Assembly (NCBI GenBank): GCA_015143735.1
Contig: VKHC01000592.1
Span: 1-10,775, forward strand
Direction of reading: 5' to 3'
Source: Synura sp. LO234KE
Taxonomy: Eukaryota; Sar; Synurophyceae; Synurales; Mallomonadaceae
DNA length: 10,775 bases
How positions within the stretch are numbered: the stretch's first letter is position 1; each line of letters opens with the position of its first letter. Of the stretch, positions 1-7,091 are shown piece by piece. The notes beneath the pieces are model-generated. The model saw nothing but the letters and a program-made list of their open reading frames with translations, was not told where the DNA came from and did no database searches. The position numbers and the translations under genes are program-made.

Positions 1-582
1 TTCTTTCGATGATTATCCAGAGTCGCTAGAAATATGACCACGTAGATTCGGACCAGAGAAGCATTGAATAACTCTGCTTACTGTCCAATCGGTTGAAGTA
101 TTTCGGGCCTTTGACTATTCTTAGGATAATCTGTTTTTGTTTTCCCGACATTTTTGTTTTTTCGATTTTCTACTATGTTATGTTCTCATTTATTACGATT
201 CTTCCATCTATGATTGGAATCTTTGTTGAAAGAATAATGATCTAATATCTTGGTTTTAGCATGACCTGTATAGCTCAAATGAGGGAAGAGCTGTAGAATG
301 AATTCCTGTGAAGGAGAAGATCTTGTTTGTAGATTATTTGTGATAAAGAATATTGTTGTTCATCGAGGAAATTCTTCTATATAGTACCTCCAGAATGCAG
401 CTGCGCTGGCCCCACTGTTAAGATCCCGGAAATTATTCAATATTCATTTCCACATAATTGTTTTTTTTAATTACTATTTCCCCGAAAATCGTATAGTTAG
501 TTTAAGCAGTGTGAGGACTGAAAAGAAAAGACAGTCCAACAAAATGAGAAGACACCCCACATCACTACCTAAACTAGCTACT
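1..582. other. AT-rich flank without recognisable gene
   Basis: This stretch is AT-rich, with T runs such as the one near 460-470, and no open frame in it resembles a protein I know. I see no tRNA, no rRNA, no long tandem repeat and no clear LTR. It contrasts in base composition with the retroelement sequence that starts near 583 and may be the host DNA or older repeat into which copy 1 was inserted. Confidence 0.5.
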
Positions 583-640
583 CTCCAGGAACCAACTGGT
601 GGCAAGTCCCGGGACTGAGGGAATGCACTCGGAGTGTCTA
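583..640 (-). repeat. 3' terminal tail of retroelement copy 1
   Basis: Read on the minus strand this segment contains CGGGACTTGCC followed by AGTTGG and then a GAGAGTAG-like stretch. The same order is seen on the plus strand at about 6951-7026, and a shorter match lies on the minus strand at 3130-3091. In each case it lies beyond an RNase H remnant, so I read it as the conserved 3' end of the element. It contains two palindromes, CACTCGGAGTG (626-636) and GTCCCGGGAC (606-615), which could form small hairpins. Confidence 0.6.
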
Positions 641-911
641 CTTACTATGTCCCCCGCTCTCGCCGGCAGTGGAGGAGACAGAGACCACAGGGGCCGCCGA
701 TCGCTGTGGTACTAGAAAGTGGGCAACCGATAAAGAACCGACCGCTGCGCTGCCGACAAATGGGCTATGTATACCGGCGAAAGACGGGGTCTCGGTGCGA
801 CCGCAAGCGGCGGCGGTGACGAGGTATACGGACAAGGCTACTCCAGGATGGAGAAGAAGGGGGCGCTCGAGTCCGGGAATGAGGCAACTGGGTCATCTGA
901 CGGAACAATCC
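641..911 (-). other. 3' untranslated region of retroelement copy 1 (probable)
   Basis: This GC-rich stretch separates the end of the RNase H remnant from the terminal tail. The corresponding stretch in copy 3 (about 6688-6950) has nearly the same length. The frame that carries RNase H stays open for a while past 912, so the real stop codon is not certain. Short overlapping open frames on both strands here show no recognisable domain and are taken as chance. Confidence 0.4.
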
Positions 912-1375
912 GGAGCAACCCTTAGCAGCTAATCGGTCAGCAGCAGCATTGCCGAGGGCCTCAGGCGTCGTCTCGGTCGAGTGGGCCTTGTTTCAGCCAA
1001 TTGAGAGATTCTCTGAGCGCTTTACCAAGGCATATCCCCGGCGGATGCGCCGGATAAGGTCCTTGTTATAGCGGATAAGATCCGGATTGTTCTCAAATAA
1101 AGGAACACATATCTCGCTATCGGTAAGGATGTTGAAACTGCGGCAAGAGGTGGAGCCGAGAGGTCTGGAAGTGAGGATTCATGGTAGGGCATGGTTGAAG
1201 GCGCTGAGCGCACCCGTGTTGCTGGTGGGCCGTAAGGCGCCCACCCACGCCCTGTTGGTTGGGTCAGAAACGACGGGACCGCGGTGATCCACAATTGAGT
1301 AGGTAGAGTGGTAACAAATGTGTTTCCCCACCCCGTGGTGCCTAGCGCCTTGAGCGCCGAGCCCTCAGTAAACAG
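912..1375 (-). pseudogene. RNase H catalytic domain, broken (retroelement copy 1)
   Basis: RNase H degrades the RNA strand of RNA/DNA hybrids during retroelement replication. Three catalytic sites can be placed. The YTDGS site reads LFTEGS (1375-1358), with Glu in place of the first Asp. The second acidic site reads NTGALSAF, with Ala where Glu is expected. The third reads ILTDSE, with the Asp kept. The C-terminal part reads NKAHSTETTPEALGNAAADR, with the His and the final Asp present. One frameshift lies just after GWG near 1325; from there to 912 the sequence stays in one frame with two TGA stops, one of them at 993-995. Both could be former Trp codons (TGG to TGA), which is inference. Two lost catalytic residues, a frameshift and two stops mean it is not functional. 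It follows an HBD, as in cellular RNase H1, but its tail and its inverted second copy mark it as retroelement-derived. Confidence 0.85.
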
Positions 1376-1427
1376 AGTAGCAGCGGGAGATGAGAGAGGG
1401 GGCTGGCCCAAGGTTACCACCGACTGG

Positions 1428-1561
1428 ACGAAGCTTTCTGCCTTTTCGCGTTTTAAATTGCTTGACATCGTTTGGCACGCCAGAAATCTGGAGCTTCGCT
1501 TCCTTCCAGGAAGTGTAGACACCTGGTACGTGCCCTAGCGGGACGCCGTAGAACAGTTTAG
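1428..1561 (-). pseudogene. RNase H1-type hybrid-binding (viroplasmin-like) domain, copy 1
   Basis: The frame reads KLFYGVPLGHVPGVYTSW, then a KEAK segment, and ends in QFKT. This matches the HBD found at the N-terminus of eukaryotic RNase H1 and in viroplasmin-like proteins: FYxV, a Gly-rich turn, GVYxSW and a final FKTxxxAxxF. The last part of the motif (REKAESFV) continues in the neighbouring frame, so a one-base frameshift falls inside the domain near 1440. In RNase H1 this small fold binds RNA/DNA hybrids and raises processivity. Here it lies about 150 bases upstream of the YTDGS-equivalent, the same distance as in the plus-strand copy. Confidence 0.8.
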
Positions 1562-1626
1562 GTTCCGATGCCGGGCGGGAATGATAGGGCTTGAATTTCC
1601 GCGGAAAGTACTGAAGTAGGCCGAGG

Positions 1627-2550
1627 TCAGGGGAAGGGAGAGCGTCCGCTTCTTCTAAATACTTCGCTTGTGTCGGCATTTCCTAGATCCCGTTCGATGC
1701 GGGAGACGAGCTGACGACTAAAGGTGGTCAGAACCGCGTCGATGGCAGCCGAGGAATCCGTGGGGAGTGAGGCCGAGGAGAGGCGGTCGAGTTGGGTGGT
1801 GCTCCAGTTGCCGAGGCAAAGTCGGTGACCCTCAGGGGAGCGAACTAAATCCAAGACACGGGGGATCAAACGTTGTTCAAGGTCAGAGTCCAGGGAGTAC
1901 CGTGCCAAAAAGCCGCATCCGAGGCCTGTCGTCCTTGAACAAGCAGGGGATGAGGGCACAGGCGAAACACGTGATCATACGTGTCCTCCGATGCACGGTC
2001 AACGGGCGTACGCGGCAGGAGTTGGGTCCTGCTCTCCTTGGTGCGGGCACCCTTGCACGGATTGTGCCCAATAGTTCAGTAACGTTCGTGAAGAATTTTC
2101 TCGTAAAGACTGCGAGCGCCTTGAGAAAGTTAGGCACGTGTTGGAGGGTGGTGTCTTCTTCCCAAATGGGTGGATTAGCTCGAAGGGCTCGCCTGGCATC
2201 GCGGGAGCGTTAAGCTTGAAGAAGACGAGACGACTGTATTCGGGATTCGAGAGGAACCAGGAGAGGGTTGCCCGTAAAGAGAACTCGCCAAGTCCATGTG
2301 TCTCGGAGAAGTCCAACGGAAAGACAGTGCAAAAGGAAAGGGAATCAGACGTAAGAGAAACTTCGGAGTGATAGGGGACCGCCGTCGCATCTATACTGAG
2401 TTGGGGAGGAGAGATGCCGGTGACCGCGTAGGCCTGGGCTAGATACATGCCCAAGGGGGCACTGGCTAGGCTGGGAGAATAGTCCTTGGGTGAAGAGCCG
2501 TAATCAGATGCACCAGATGCACACGGAAGATTGATCGTCCGTGGCGTCAT
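1627..2550 (-). pseudogene. Unidentified retroelement protein region upstream of the HBD
   Basis: One minus-strand frame stays open for 308 codons, broken only by two stops between 1998 and 1960, which is far better than its surroundings. The first 183 codons are uninterrupted and include a hydrophobic-aromatic stretch (residues about 96-110, LSWFLSNPEYSRLVF) and a Pro-Gly segment (PAMPGEPFELIHPF). The part after the stops has LPTDSSAAIDAV and SRQLVSRIER, and the latter matches SRTLATRIEC at the same distance before the HBD in copy 3. I do not recognise the family. It could be an ORF1/gag-like protein or the region linking RT to RNase H. No RT or endonuclease motif is visible. A second frame near 1883-1950 also reads protein-like (CLFKDDRPRMRLFG), so an extra pair of frameshifts is possible. 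Confidence 0.6.
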
Positions 2551-3058
2551 GGTCCCAGAGAGTACCCGTGAAAGGACGGCCTCTGGTTGGATGGTCGGGG
2601 TAGAGATTTTTCACCGCTTCGGGAAAGAACTCCTCTTTCCATGAGAGATGGTCCTAAGTGTACAAAAAAGACATTAGCTGATCCAAAAATATAATTGACA
2701 GCGCTATGTAGGGGAGAGAAACCAGCTCTGGTGTGCAACGCGAGGTAGACATGCAAACGGGACCGCGGGGCAGTAAGCCACGGGATCGGAGCAGCCATTC
2801 CGACATAGGAGCGGGTTAGGTATGCGGACGAGCGATAAATTTCTACGGTGTCCTGAAGAGTTGATAAGTCAAATAGACCCGCCGGGAATACGCCAAGGTT
2901 GGTGGGGCAACCACAGTCAGTGGAGCTATGAGAGTGAGTAGGGTGGCCTTCGGATTAGTGATGTTGCCACCAATATAATGATCTCGAAAAACCACCCCTT
3001 CCGTCATGGTAGGGCCCATGATCTTAATTATTATAGTGGACAAGAGGCAGAAAACCAC
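2547..3058 (-). pseudogene. Upstream part of the unidentified retroelement protein, fragmented
   Basis: Two minus-strand frames, 3058-2843 and 2798-2547, read as protein-like pieces (for example GGNITNPKATLLTL and MAAPIPWLTAPRSR) and lead toward the long frame that begins at 2550. They are in different frames, so at least two shifts would be needed to link them. No domain is recognisable. Read together with the following entry they suggest the 5' part of the same protein, but composition alone could account for frames of this size, so the call is weak. Confidence 0.35.
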
Positions 3059-3090
3059 GCAGCAAGCCTAATAAGTAAGGGCCCCCCCCC

Positions 3091-3130
3091 CATGTACCAA
3101 CTGGCAAGCCCAGTCATCGAGTGGGGGAAG
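3091..3130 (-). repeat. 3' terminal tail of retroelement copy 2
   Basis: Read on the minus strand it has CCCCCACTCGATGACTGGG followed by CTTGCCAGTTGG. This aligns with CTCCCCACTCGGTCACGGG and then ACTTGCCAGTTGG in copy 3, with few substitutions and no gap. Beyond the tail, on the element's 3' side, comes a run of ten G (C10 on the plus strand at 3082-3091), which the other two copies lack. Confidence 0.6.
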
Positions 3131-3462
3131 GGGGGTGAGAGATGGACCCCGTAGAGAGCCAGGCTTCCTCCACCTCCAGAATTATAGCCTAGAAGGGGTT
3201 GATTACCGTTTTCATGGATCTGTCTCCCCTATAGTTGTGAAGACACTTTCAATTCTCTCCATTTTCGGGGAAGAGAGAAGTAGCCCAATAACTCCCGGTA
3301 GAACTTCTCTGGATCTAGAATGTTTTCTTGAAGACTTGACTTTCATGTCGCTTCGAGGGACGAGGTCGTCTGGAAGATAGGTGGTAAGATTGTTGCCTTA
3401 TGGCACTGAAAAGAGAACTAGGACATTCTCGGGCCTCCACGCTAGTTCACTCGTCTTAAAGG

Positions 3463-3755
3463 TCACGCGGTGTCACCTCCACCCGAAGAGGAATTTACAG
3501 CGCAAGCATCTCTCAACATAAAAGCCAGTGTCAGGAGTATCTTGTTGGCCATTGTATTGTTGTGAGAAGCAAAGTGGTGCAAAGTCTTGGATCGGAAGAA
3601 GGTGAAGGAGTTTTTCCAGAAGATTAATGACCCCTGAGTCTCATAGCGTAGTGTGGAAGTGAATTTCTGGGGATATATGCAAATGAAGACTATATTACTA
3701 TTCAGCTGTTTCAAGGCCATTTTTAGATGAGATCTCCAGACATTGGAGTATTGAC
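3463..3755 (-). pseudogene. RNase H-like remnant (retroelement copy 2)
   Basis: The frame carries ALKQLNSNIV followed by TSTLR, which resembles the RNase H stretch that holds the TDSQ catalytic Asp, although the TDS itself is not readable here. Further on, HHFASHNNTMANK resembles the C-terminal His...Asp region. Just upstream, in the adjacent frame, NTPMSGDL stands where the second acidic site (NTxxELxA) is expected. The frame ends at 3463, and the distance to the tail at 3130 is close to that in copies 1 and 3. Key residues are missing and a frameshift is needed, so it is a pseudogene if it is RNase H at all. Confidence 0.4.
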
Positions 3756-3911
3756 GCTGTAAATAGGTCTTCTTGTAGTTGAATATGCGCGCGAGAGTTG
3801 CTCCAAGACGGGCGGTGGTGCGCAGTCAGTAGTATCATCTTCTCTGTCAGCAGCACGAAAATATTGGACTTGGTCGAAGCCAGGATTTCCCCCTGAATTG
3901 GAGCTAGAATT

Positions 3912-4049
3912 CACAACTGCGGTAGGTTCCTGGACTTTTAAAATCTCGCCAAAATGAAAGATGAAAGTAGGATTGAGAACTGGAGTGCACTCGCCAGATG
4001 GTATCCCGACGAAGTAATAGTTAATCATCACTCTCGCCAACACAAAATA
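3912..4049 (-). pseudogene. Hybrid-binding-domain-like remnant (retroelement copy 2)
   Basis: The frame reads YYFVGIPSGECTPVL and then FGEILKVQEPTAVV. The second piece fits the end of an RNase H1 HBD, where the usual pattern is an aromatic residue, F/I, then VxEAxAFV. The first piece fits a damaged GIYxSWxEC with one or two codons lost. Position supports it: it lies about 870-920 bases before the tail, close to the HBD-to-tail spacing of copies 1 and 3. The match is partial and rests mainly on order and spacing. Confidence 0.4.
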
Positions 4050-4061
4050 TCCATTCCTCAA

Positions 4062-4593
4062 AAATTACTCCGTCCGAACACTCTGACCAGAGGGTACGAA
4101 AGCCAATCCCAGAAAACAGTGCACTGGAGACCAGACATAACAGGTGGCGAGGCAATTTTGAGAGCTGAAATCCGATATTAGATGGTGGCTAGTGATGTCC
4201 AATTAATTTAACCTCAAGTTTTGGCTGGAGCTAGATAAGAAGTTGATCAAAGTGTTTCCCTCCCTTTTGTGGTAACGTTTAAAGCATAGTATTGTGTAAA
4301 GAAAGATTGAAGTAGGTGAAAACAGTATCAGTCACTAACGATGGCGGTCAGATGTAGAAAGGCAGCCAACCGAACCACTCGGTTTAAATACTCTGATGCA
4401 ATTAACGCCCTCTACTGTACCTCCATGTCTATCGAGAGGAACAGAGTCCACTCCCTGGTCGCTACAACCAATCTATCAAGTGTGGTCGGTTCGTGCGAGT
4501 CTACTACTTTCGTCGTTGTACTTGATTGCTTCGCAGCTCGATCACCGCTCAAGCGTTCCCGAAGTGAAGTCTGAGGCTCGGGCTACCCGAAGT
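4062..4593. other. Gene-poor junction region
   Basis: AT-rich sequence continues to about 4350 and then composition shifts to about half GC. Short plus-strand frames from 4341 and 4396 show no known domain. The composition change near 4350-4400 may be the edge of an inserted segment, but no target-site duplication was recognised by eye. Confidence 0.4.
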
Positions 4594-5760
4594 CTAAGTC
4601 GCGCTCTGCCAGCCTATGTACGACATTATTTGATTATGGCCCTGCTCCGTAGGCACGTAACCTCCACTCGATGCTTCTTGTACCCGCTTACTCGATTCCG
4701 TTAGTACTCCGGCAGTACTCTCCACCAAAGTAACATTATGCCGGGGCTCTCTGCCTCGCACCAGCGCAGAGAAGACGCTTTCTCTAACCATCTCTGACGC
4801 GTCTAATAACTCCTCTTGACGTGTGATGGTCGTCTGAGCGTCAGACACCCACCAAAATGTCATGAAGGGTGTCCCGCTGACCTGCGATTCCTGGAGCTGC
4901 GCGCCCCCACAGTAAGCTTCGAAAGACTCTCTCTTCGTGCAACATTTTCCCCGACTGTTCACCACGGGAAAGAAACCACACGCCTCACCAACCCATGTCT
5001 TGGTCTGGAACGCCTCCGCAGCGTTGCCCAGGGAGCTCGAACCCCTCTGGGCTGTTGCAATCGCGCGATCTCACCGCAGGCCCTGTTATTTGAACTCCTT
5101 TCGATGACCTTTTTGCGCAATAGTAGCAGCTCTGTTACGTGTGCTTACCCGTCATTTCTGCCCTGAGCAACTTAACCCTTGTAGCGAAATCCCTCCCACA
5201 CTGGGGCACTGACTGCTACGCCTCGTCCTCCCGCGGTACGAATACCGAAACAATGACCTCTCTCTTGACGTCTTGGACGGCAGAACGCTCTGAGAAAGTT
5301 TATCTTCACCCTCGCCATTGAAAAATGTCTATTGCTCAAAGACACTCGGCATCGCGCTCTTCTGCAGTGGCGCAGTGCGCGCGGAAATTAACCGCTTATA
5401 TAGGTGATAGATCTCATCATTATACGGTTCCTGCAATTCAATATCTGCCACAAGAAGCTTCCAAACAGATCTGGTCACGCCTACCTCGCGGCATGCGATG
5501 TCGAGACAGGCTAACAAACTCGTCGTGTTGCCGCGTCGCCTCGCATTCTGTCAGGTCATTCTCAATATAGCGACTTCCAACCATGGAATCATATTGATGA
5601 AATCATCCGCGTGATGTACGCTCAACCAGCACTCGCGACTTCCAGTCTACCGCTTCTCTATATTGACCGTAGAGTAGCTCAAATGGCGATTCAAAGCACA
5701 TTCTAACTCCTTCTCTTCAGCAGCTCCCTCCTCTACGCACCCCGCTCACGTTGCCTTCAT
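4594..5760 (-). pseudogene. Unidentified minus-strand coding remnant
   Basis: A single minus-strand frame runs through this stretch with about a dozen stops in some 389 codons, fewer than chance would give. It includes a 123-codon open piece (4965-4594) and a 62-codon piece (5517-5329). The composition is hydrophilic and protein-like, for example SVWKLLVADIELQEPYNDEI near 5475-5420 and RQEELLDASEMVRESVFSAL near 4820-4760. I do not recognise the family. It could be a gag/ORF1-like part of another element or an old host gene. The plus strand should carry the upstream part of copy 3 here if that copy were long, but I could not match it to copy 1, so copy 3 is probably truncated and this is separate sequence. 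Confidence 0.35.
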
Positions 5761-6085
5761 ATCCTCCCATGACTAAAAAGATTTAAGCATACCTCCCTCT
5801 CGTGCGACTGTTTGAAACTAGCTAGAAACCAACAACAGCGTAGTAGGTAAGCTACAGATAGAAGTGTACCGAGCATAGCTCCCGGTGGCAGGAGCGATAT
5901 GCAACCTACTGAGCAGTCGACTCATTCGTAGGTAGAGATATGTAATAGCAGTGTAGCGCACCGTTGCCTACAAGGAAATAGTATTGGTACCCAATGCAGC
6001 ACCGATGCTGCAACAAACAGAGGTCCTGTGATTGATGTCTCTCGGACATTAGCGACGCGCATTGAATGCTCTGGGAGAGGTCAGA

Positions 6086-6312
6086 AAGCAGGCCAAATAT
6101 GTTGAAGCTGCAAAAAACTATCCTTCTGCGGACCCGGTTATATTCAGGTCCTCCAACTTTTGCTCCCCGTCCGATCAAAGAACCTAAAAGGTGTTCTACG
6201 AAGTCTGACTCGGTCAAGTCCCAGAAGTGTGCACCTCCTGGAACTGAGGCCGCGCACCGAAGGGATTCGGAGCGATTTCAAACGATTTGAATCGCTGCAA
6301 AAGACCGAAGAA
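6086..6312 (+). pseudogene. Linker and RNase H1-type hybrid-binding domain, copy 3
   Basis: One frame reads RKQAKYVEAAKNYPSADPVI, then KVFYEV, a TGA stop at 6206, LGQVPEVCTSWN, and a second TGA at 6245. Copy 1 has QAKYLEEADALPSPDLGL, then KLFYGVPLGHVPGVYTSW in the same order. After a frameshift between about 6250 and 6274 the domain ends with DFKRFESLQKTEE, which fits the FKxF...EE end of an HBD. The Tyr of GVYTSW is Cys here. Two stops and a shift make it non-functional. Confidence 0.75.
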
Positions 6313-6360
6313 TAAACTGTTCAAGTGCTCACACCGAGTCAACCTCTTCTTACTTCACTT

Positions 6361-6687
6361 GATGTAGTTCATTATACCGACGGGTCTGCATCTCTCTCCT
6401 CTGCTGCGGCAGCAGAGTAGGGTGGGGGTATATGCACACCCTAATGACCTATAGCTAACTACTTGTAGGAACCAGTCGGCACGGTTCCTGACCCCGACAG
6501 CTATAGGTGGGTGCCTCTCGCCCCACCAACAACGCGTCTTTTGGGGGAGAATTTTATCAAGGCTCACTGCAACAAACCAATCATTCAGTAGCGGCATCAT
6601 CTGCTGTTCAACTCCTGATTAAACGCACATACGAGAGTCTCCACCCCGGAAGCCAACAGGAATGCGATGGCGGACCGACTCCCGGCC
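6361..6687 (+). pseudogene. RNase H catalytic domain, broken and shortened (copy 3)
   Basis: The frame that ends the HBD continues into DVVHYTDGSAS (6361-6393), an intact first catalytic motif, followed by a TAG stop at 6418. A segment reading VPDPDSYRWVPLAPP corresponds to VSDPTNRAWVGALRP in copy 1. A candidate for the catalytic Glu lies at about 6546-6551 (GGEFYQG in one frame, LLGENF in another). The C-terminal part, AHTRVSTPEANRNAMADRL (6628-6684), clearly matches AHSTETTPEALGNAAADRL in copy 1. About 130 bases are missing between these parts relative to copy 1, which removes the TDSE region. It is not functional. Confidence 0.75.
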
Positions 6688-6950
6688 TGACGACGCTCGG
6701 GTTCCTTCAGTGCGCACCTTGTGCGGTCCCTGCTGGGCGCCGCCCTCGTCAAGCACGCCCTTCTGAACCTCTGCCCCTCTTTGACGTCCATAATGACGAC
6801 TCGGGATCCTCGTCGACCTCCTCCGGTTGACCAATTATCGGCGACTCAACTTATAATTCTGTATAGGTTAGCTTTTGTGTTATGAACATCATGCCCTCGA
6901 CCCTGCTTTCCTTCGTCATGGCACTGGGGACCTTATTGGGGAATACATTT
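6688..6950 (+). other. 3' untranslated region of retroelement copy 3 (probable)
   Basis: Sequence between the end of the RNase H remnant (TGA at 6688) and the terminal tail. It matches copy 1 in length and position rather than in obvious sequence. Small open frames here have no recognisable domain. Confidence 0.35.
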
Positions 6951-7026
6951 CTTCTCCGAGTGTATCCACTCGGAGCTCCCCACTCGGTCACGGGACTTGC
7001 CAGTTGGGTCATGAGAAGTAGTTTAG
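6951..7026 (+). repeat. 3' terminal tail of retroelement copy 3
   Basis: It contains CTCCCCACTCGGTCACGGG followed by ACTTGCCAGTTGG and AGAAGTAGTTTA, shared with the tail of copy 1 on the other strand. An inverted repeat CCGAGTG (6956-6962) / CACTCGG (6967-6973) with a four-base loop could form a hairpin. The equivalent place in copy 1 also holds a palindrome with the same CACTCGG core. Confidence 0.6.
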
Positions 7027-7091
7027 TCGTTGAGGGGTGCGGATATGTTTTACTTCGAGTTATTACTATGATTACTTAACCCTGTGTAATT

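Larger units (their letters stand above)
583..3090 (-). mobile_element. Retroelement copy 1, 3' portion (unknown domain, HBD, RNase H, tail)
   Basis: This is a degraded copy of a non-LTR-type element read on the minus strand. Going down in coordinates it contains coding-like sequence of unknown family (3058-1627), an RNase H1-type hybrid-binding domain (1561-1428), an RNase H domain (1375-912), about 300 bases of 3' untranslated sequence and a terminal segment at 583-640 that recurs at two other places in the window. Protein-level homology and matching spacing to the plus-strand copy at 6034-7026 show that both are copies of one family. No endonuclease or RT motif was recognised inside this copy. 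The right limit is approximate: it is set by the tail of the next copy and a C10 run at 3082-3091. The copy looks 5'-truncated, which is usual for LINE insertions. Confidence 0.65.
3091..4061 (-). mobile_element. Retroelement copy 2, 3' portion (AT-richer, more diverged)
   Basis: The segment at 3130-3091, read on the minus strand, matches the tails of copies 1 and 3. The expected parts lie upstream of it at the expected distances: an RNase H-like stretch at about 3755-3463 and an HBD-like stretch at about 4049-3912. The body is more AT-rich than copies 1 and 3, so it is either an older copy, a copy changed by a biased mutation process, or a related family with a similar 3' end. Its upstream limit is unknown; sequence from 4062 to about 4350 is AT-rich without a recognisable domain. 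Confidence 0.45.
6034..7026 (+). mobile_element. Retroelement copy 3, 3' portion, in inverted orientation
   Basis: On the plus strand this segment repeats the order seen in copy 1: the SRxLxxRIE linker (about 6040), QAKYVEAA (6089-6112), the HBD (6188-6312), RNase H (6361-6687), about 265 bases of 3' untranslated sequence and the terminal tail. The HBD to YTDGS distance is about 145 bases in both copies, and the distance from the end of RNase H to the tail is also alike. DNA similarity is visible across the linker (CGCATTGAATG here against CGCATCGAACG in copy 1). The upstream limit is where homology to copy 1 stops being visible. Confidence 0.7.

Noticed and set aside
1022-1522. 166-codon minus frame as a complete gene
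   Set aside because: It joins part of the HBD and the first RNase H motif but leaves the RNase H frame after GWG near 1325; the rest is an out-of-frame shadow.
1767-2213. 148-codon plus-strand frame
   Set aside because: It lies opposite the minus-strand frame that leads into the HBD, is rich in Arg/Gly from GC content, and has no recognisable motif.
583-3130. Direct repeats at 583-640 and 3091-3130 as a pair of LTRs
   Set aside because: The shared part is only about 40 bases, a third copy is inverted, and no primer-binding site or polypurine tract was recognised.
4816-5166. Plus-strand 116-codon frame containing SLRATFS, like SLRATLS in the unknown domain of copy 1
   Set aside because: The distance to the HBD is about twice that in copy 1 and neighbouring residues do not align, so the short match is taken as chance.
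5640-5700. Minus-strand reading ESPFELLYGQYREAV, like the end of an LTR-retrotransposon integrase
   Set aside because: The motif stands alone: no DDE core, zinc finger or RT was found upstream in the expected place, and the following residues do not continue like an integrase. It overlaps a different frame that looks better as protein.
3091-7012. Inverted repeats at 3091-3130 and about 6977-7012 as terminal inverted repeats of a 3.9 kb DNA transposon
   Set aside because: A third copy at 583-640 and the RNase H remnants before each copy explain them better as 3' tails of retroelements in opposite orientations. No transposase was seen between them.
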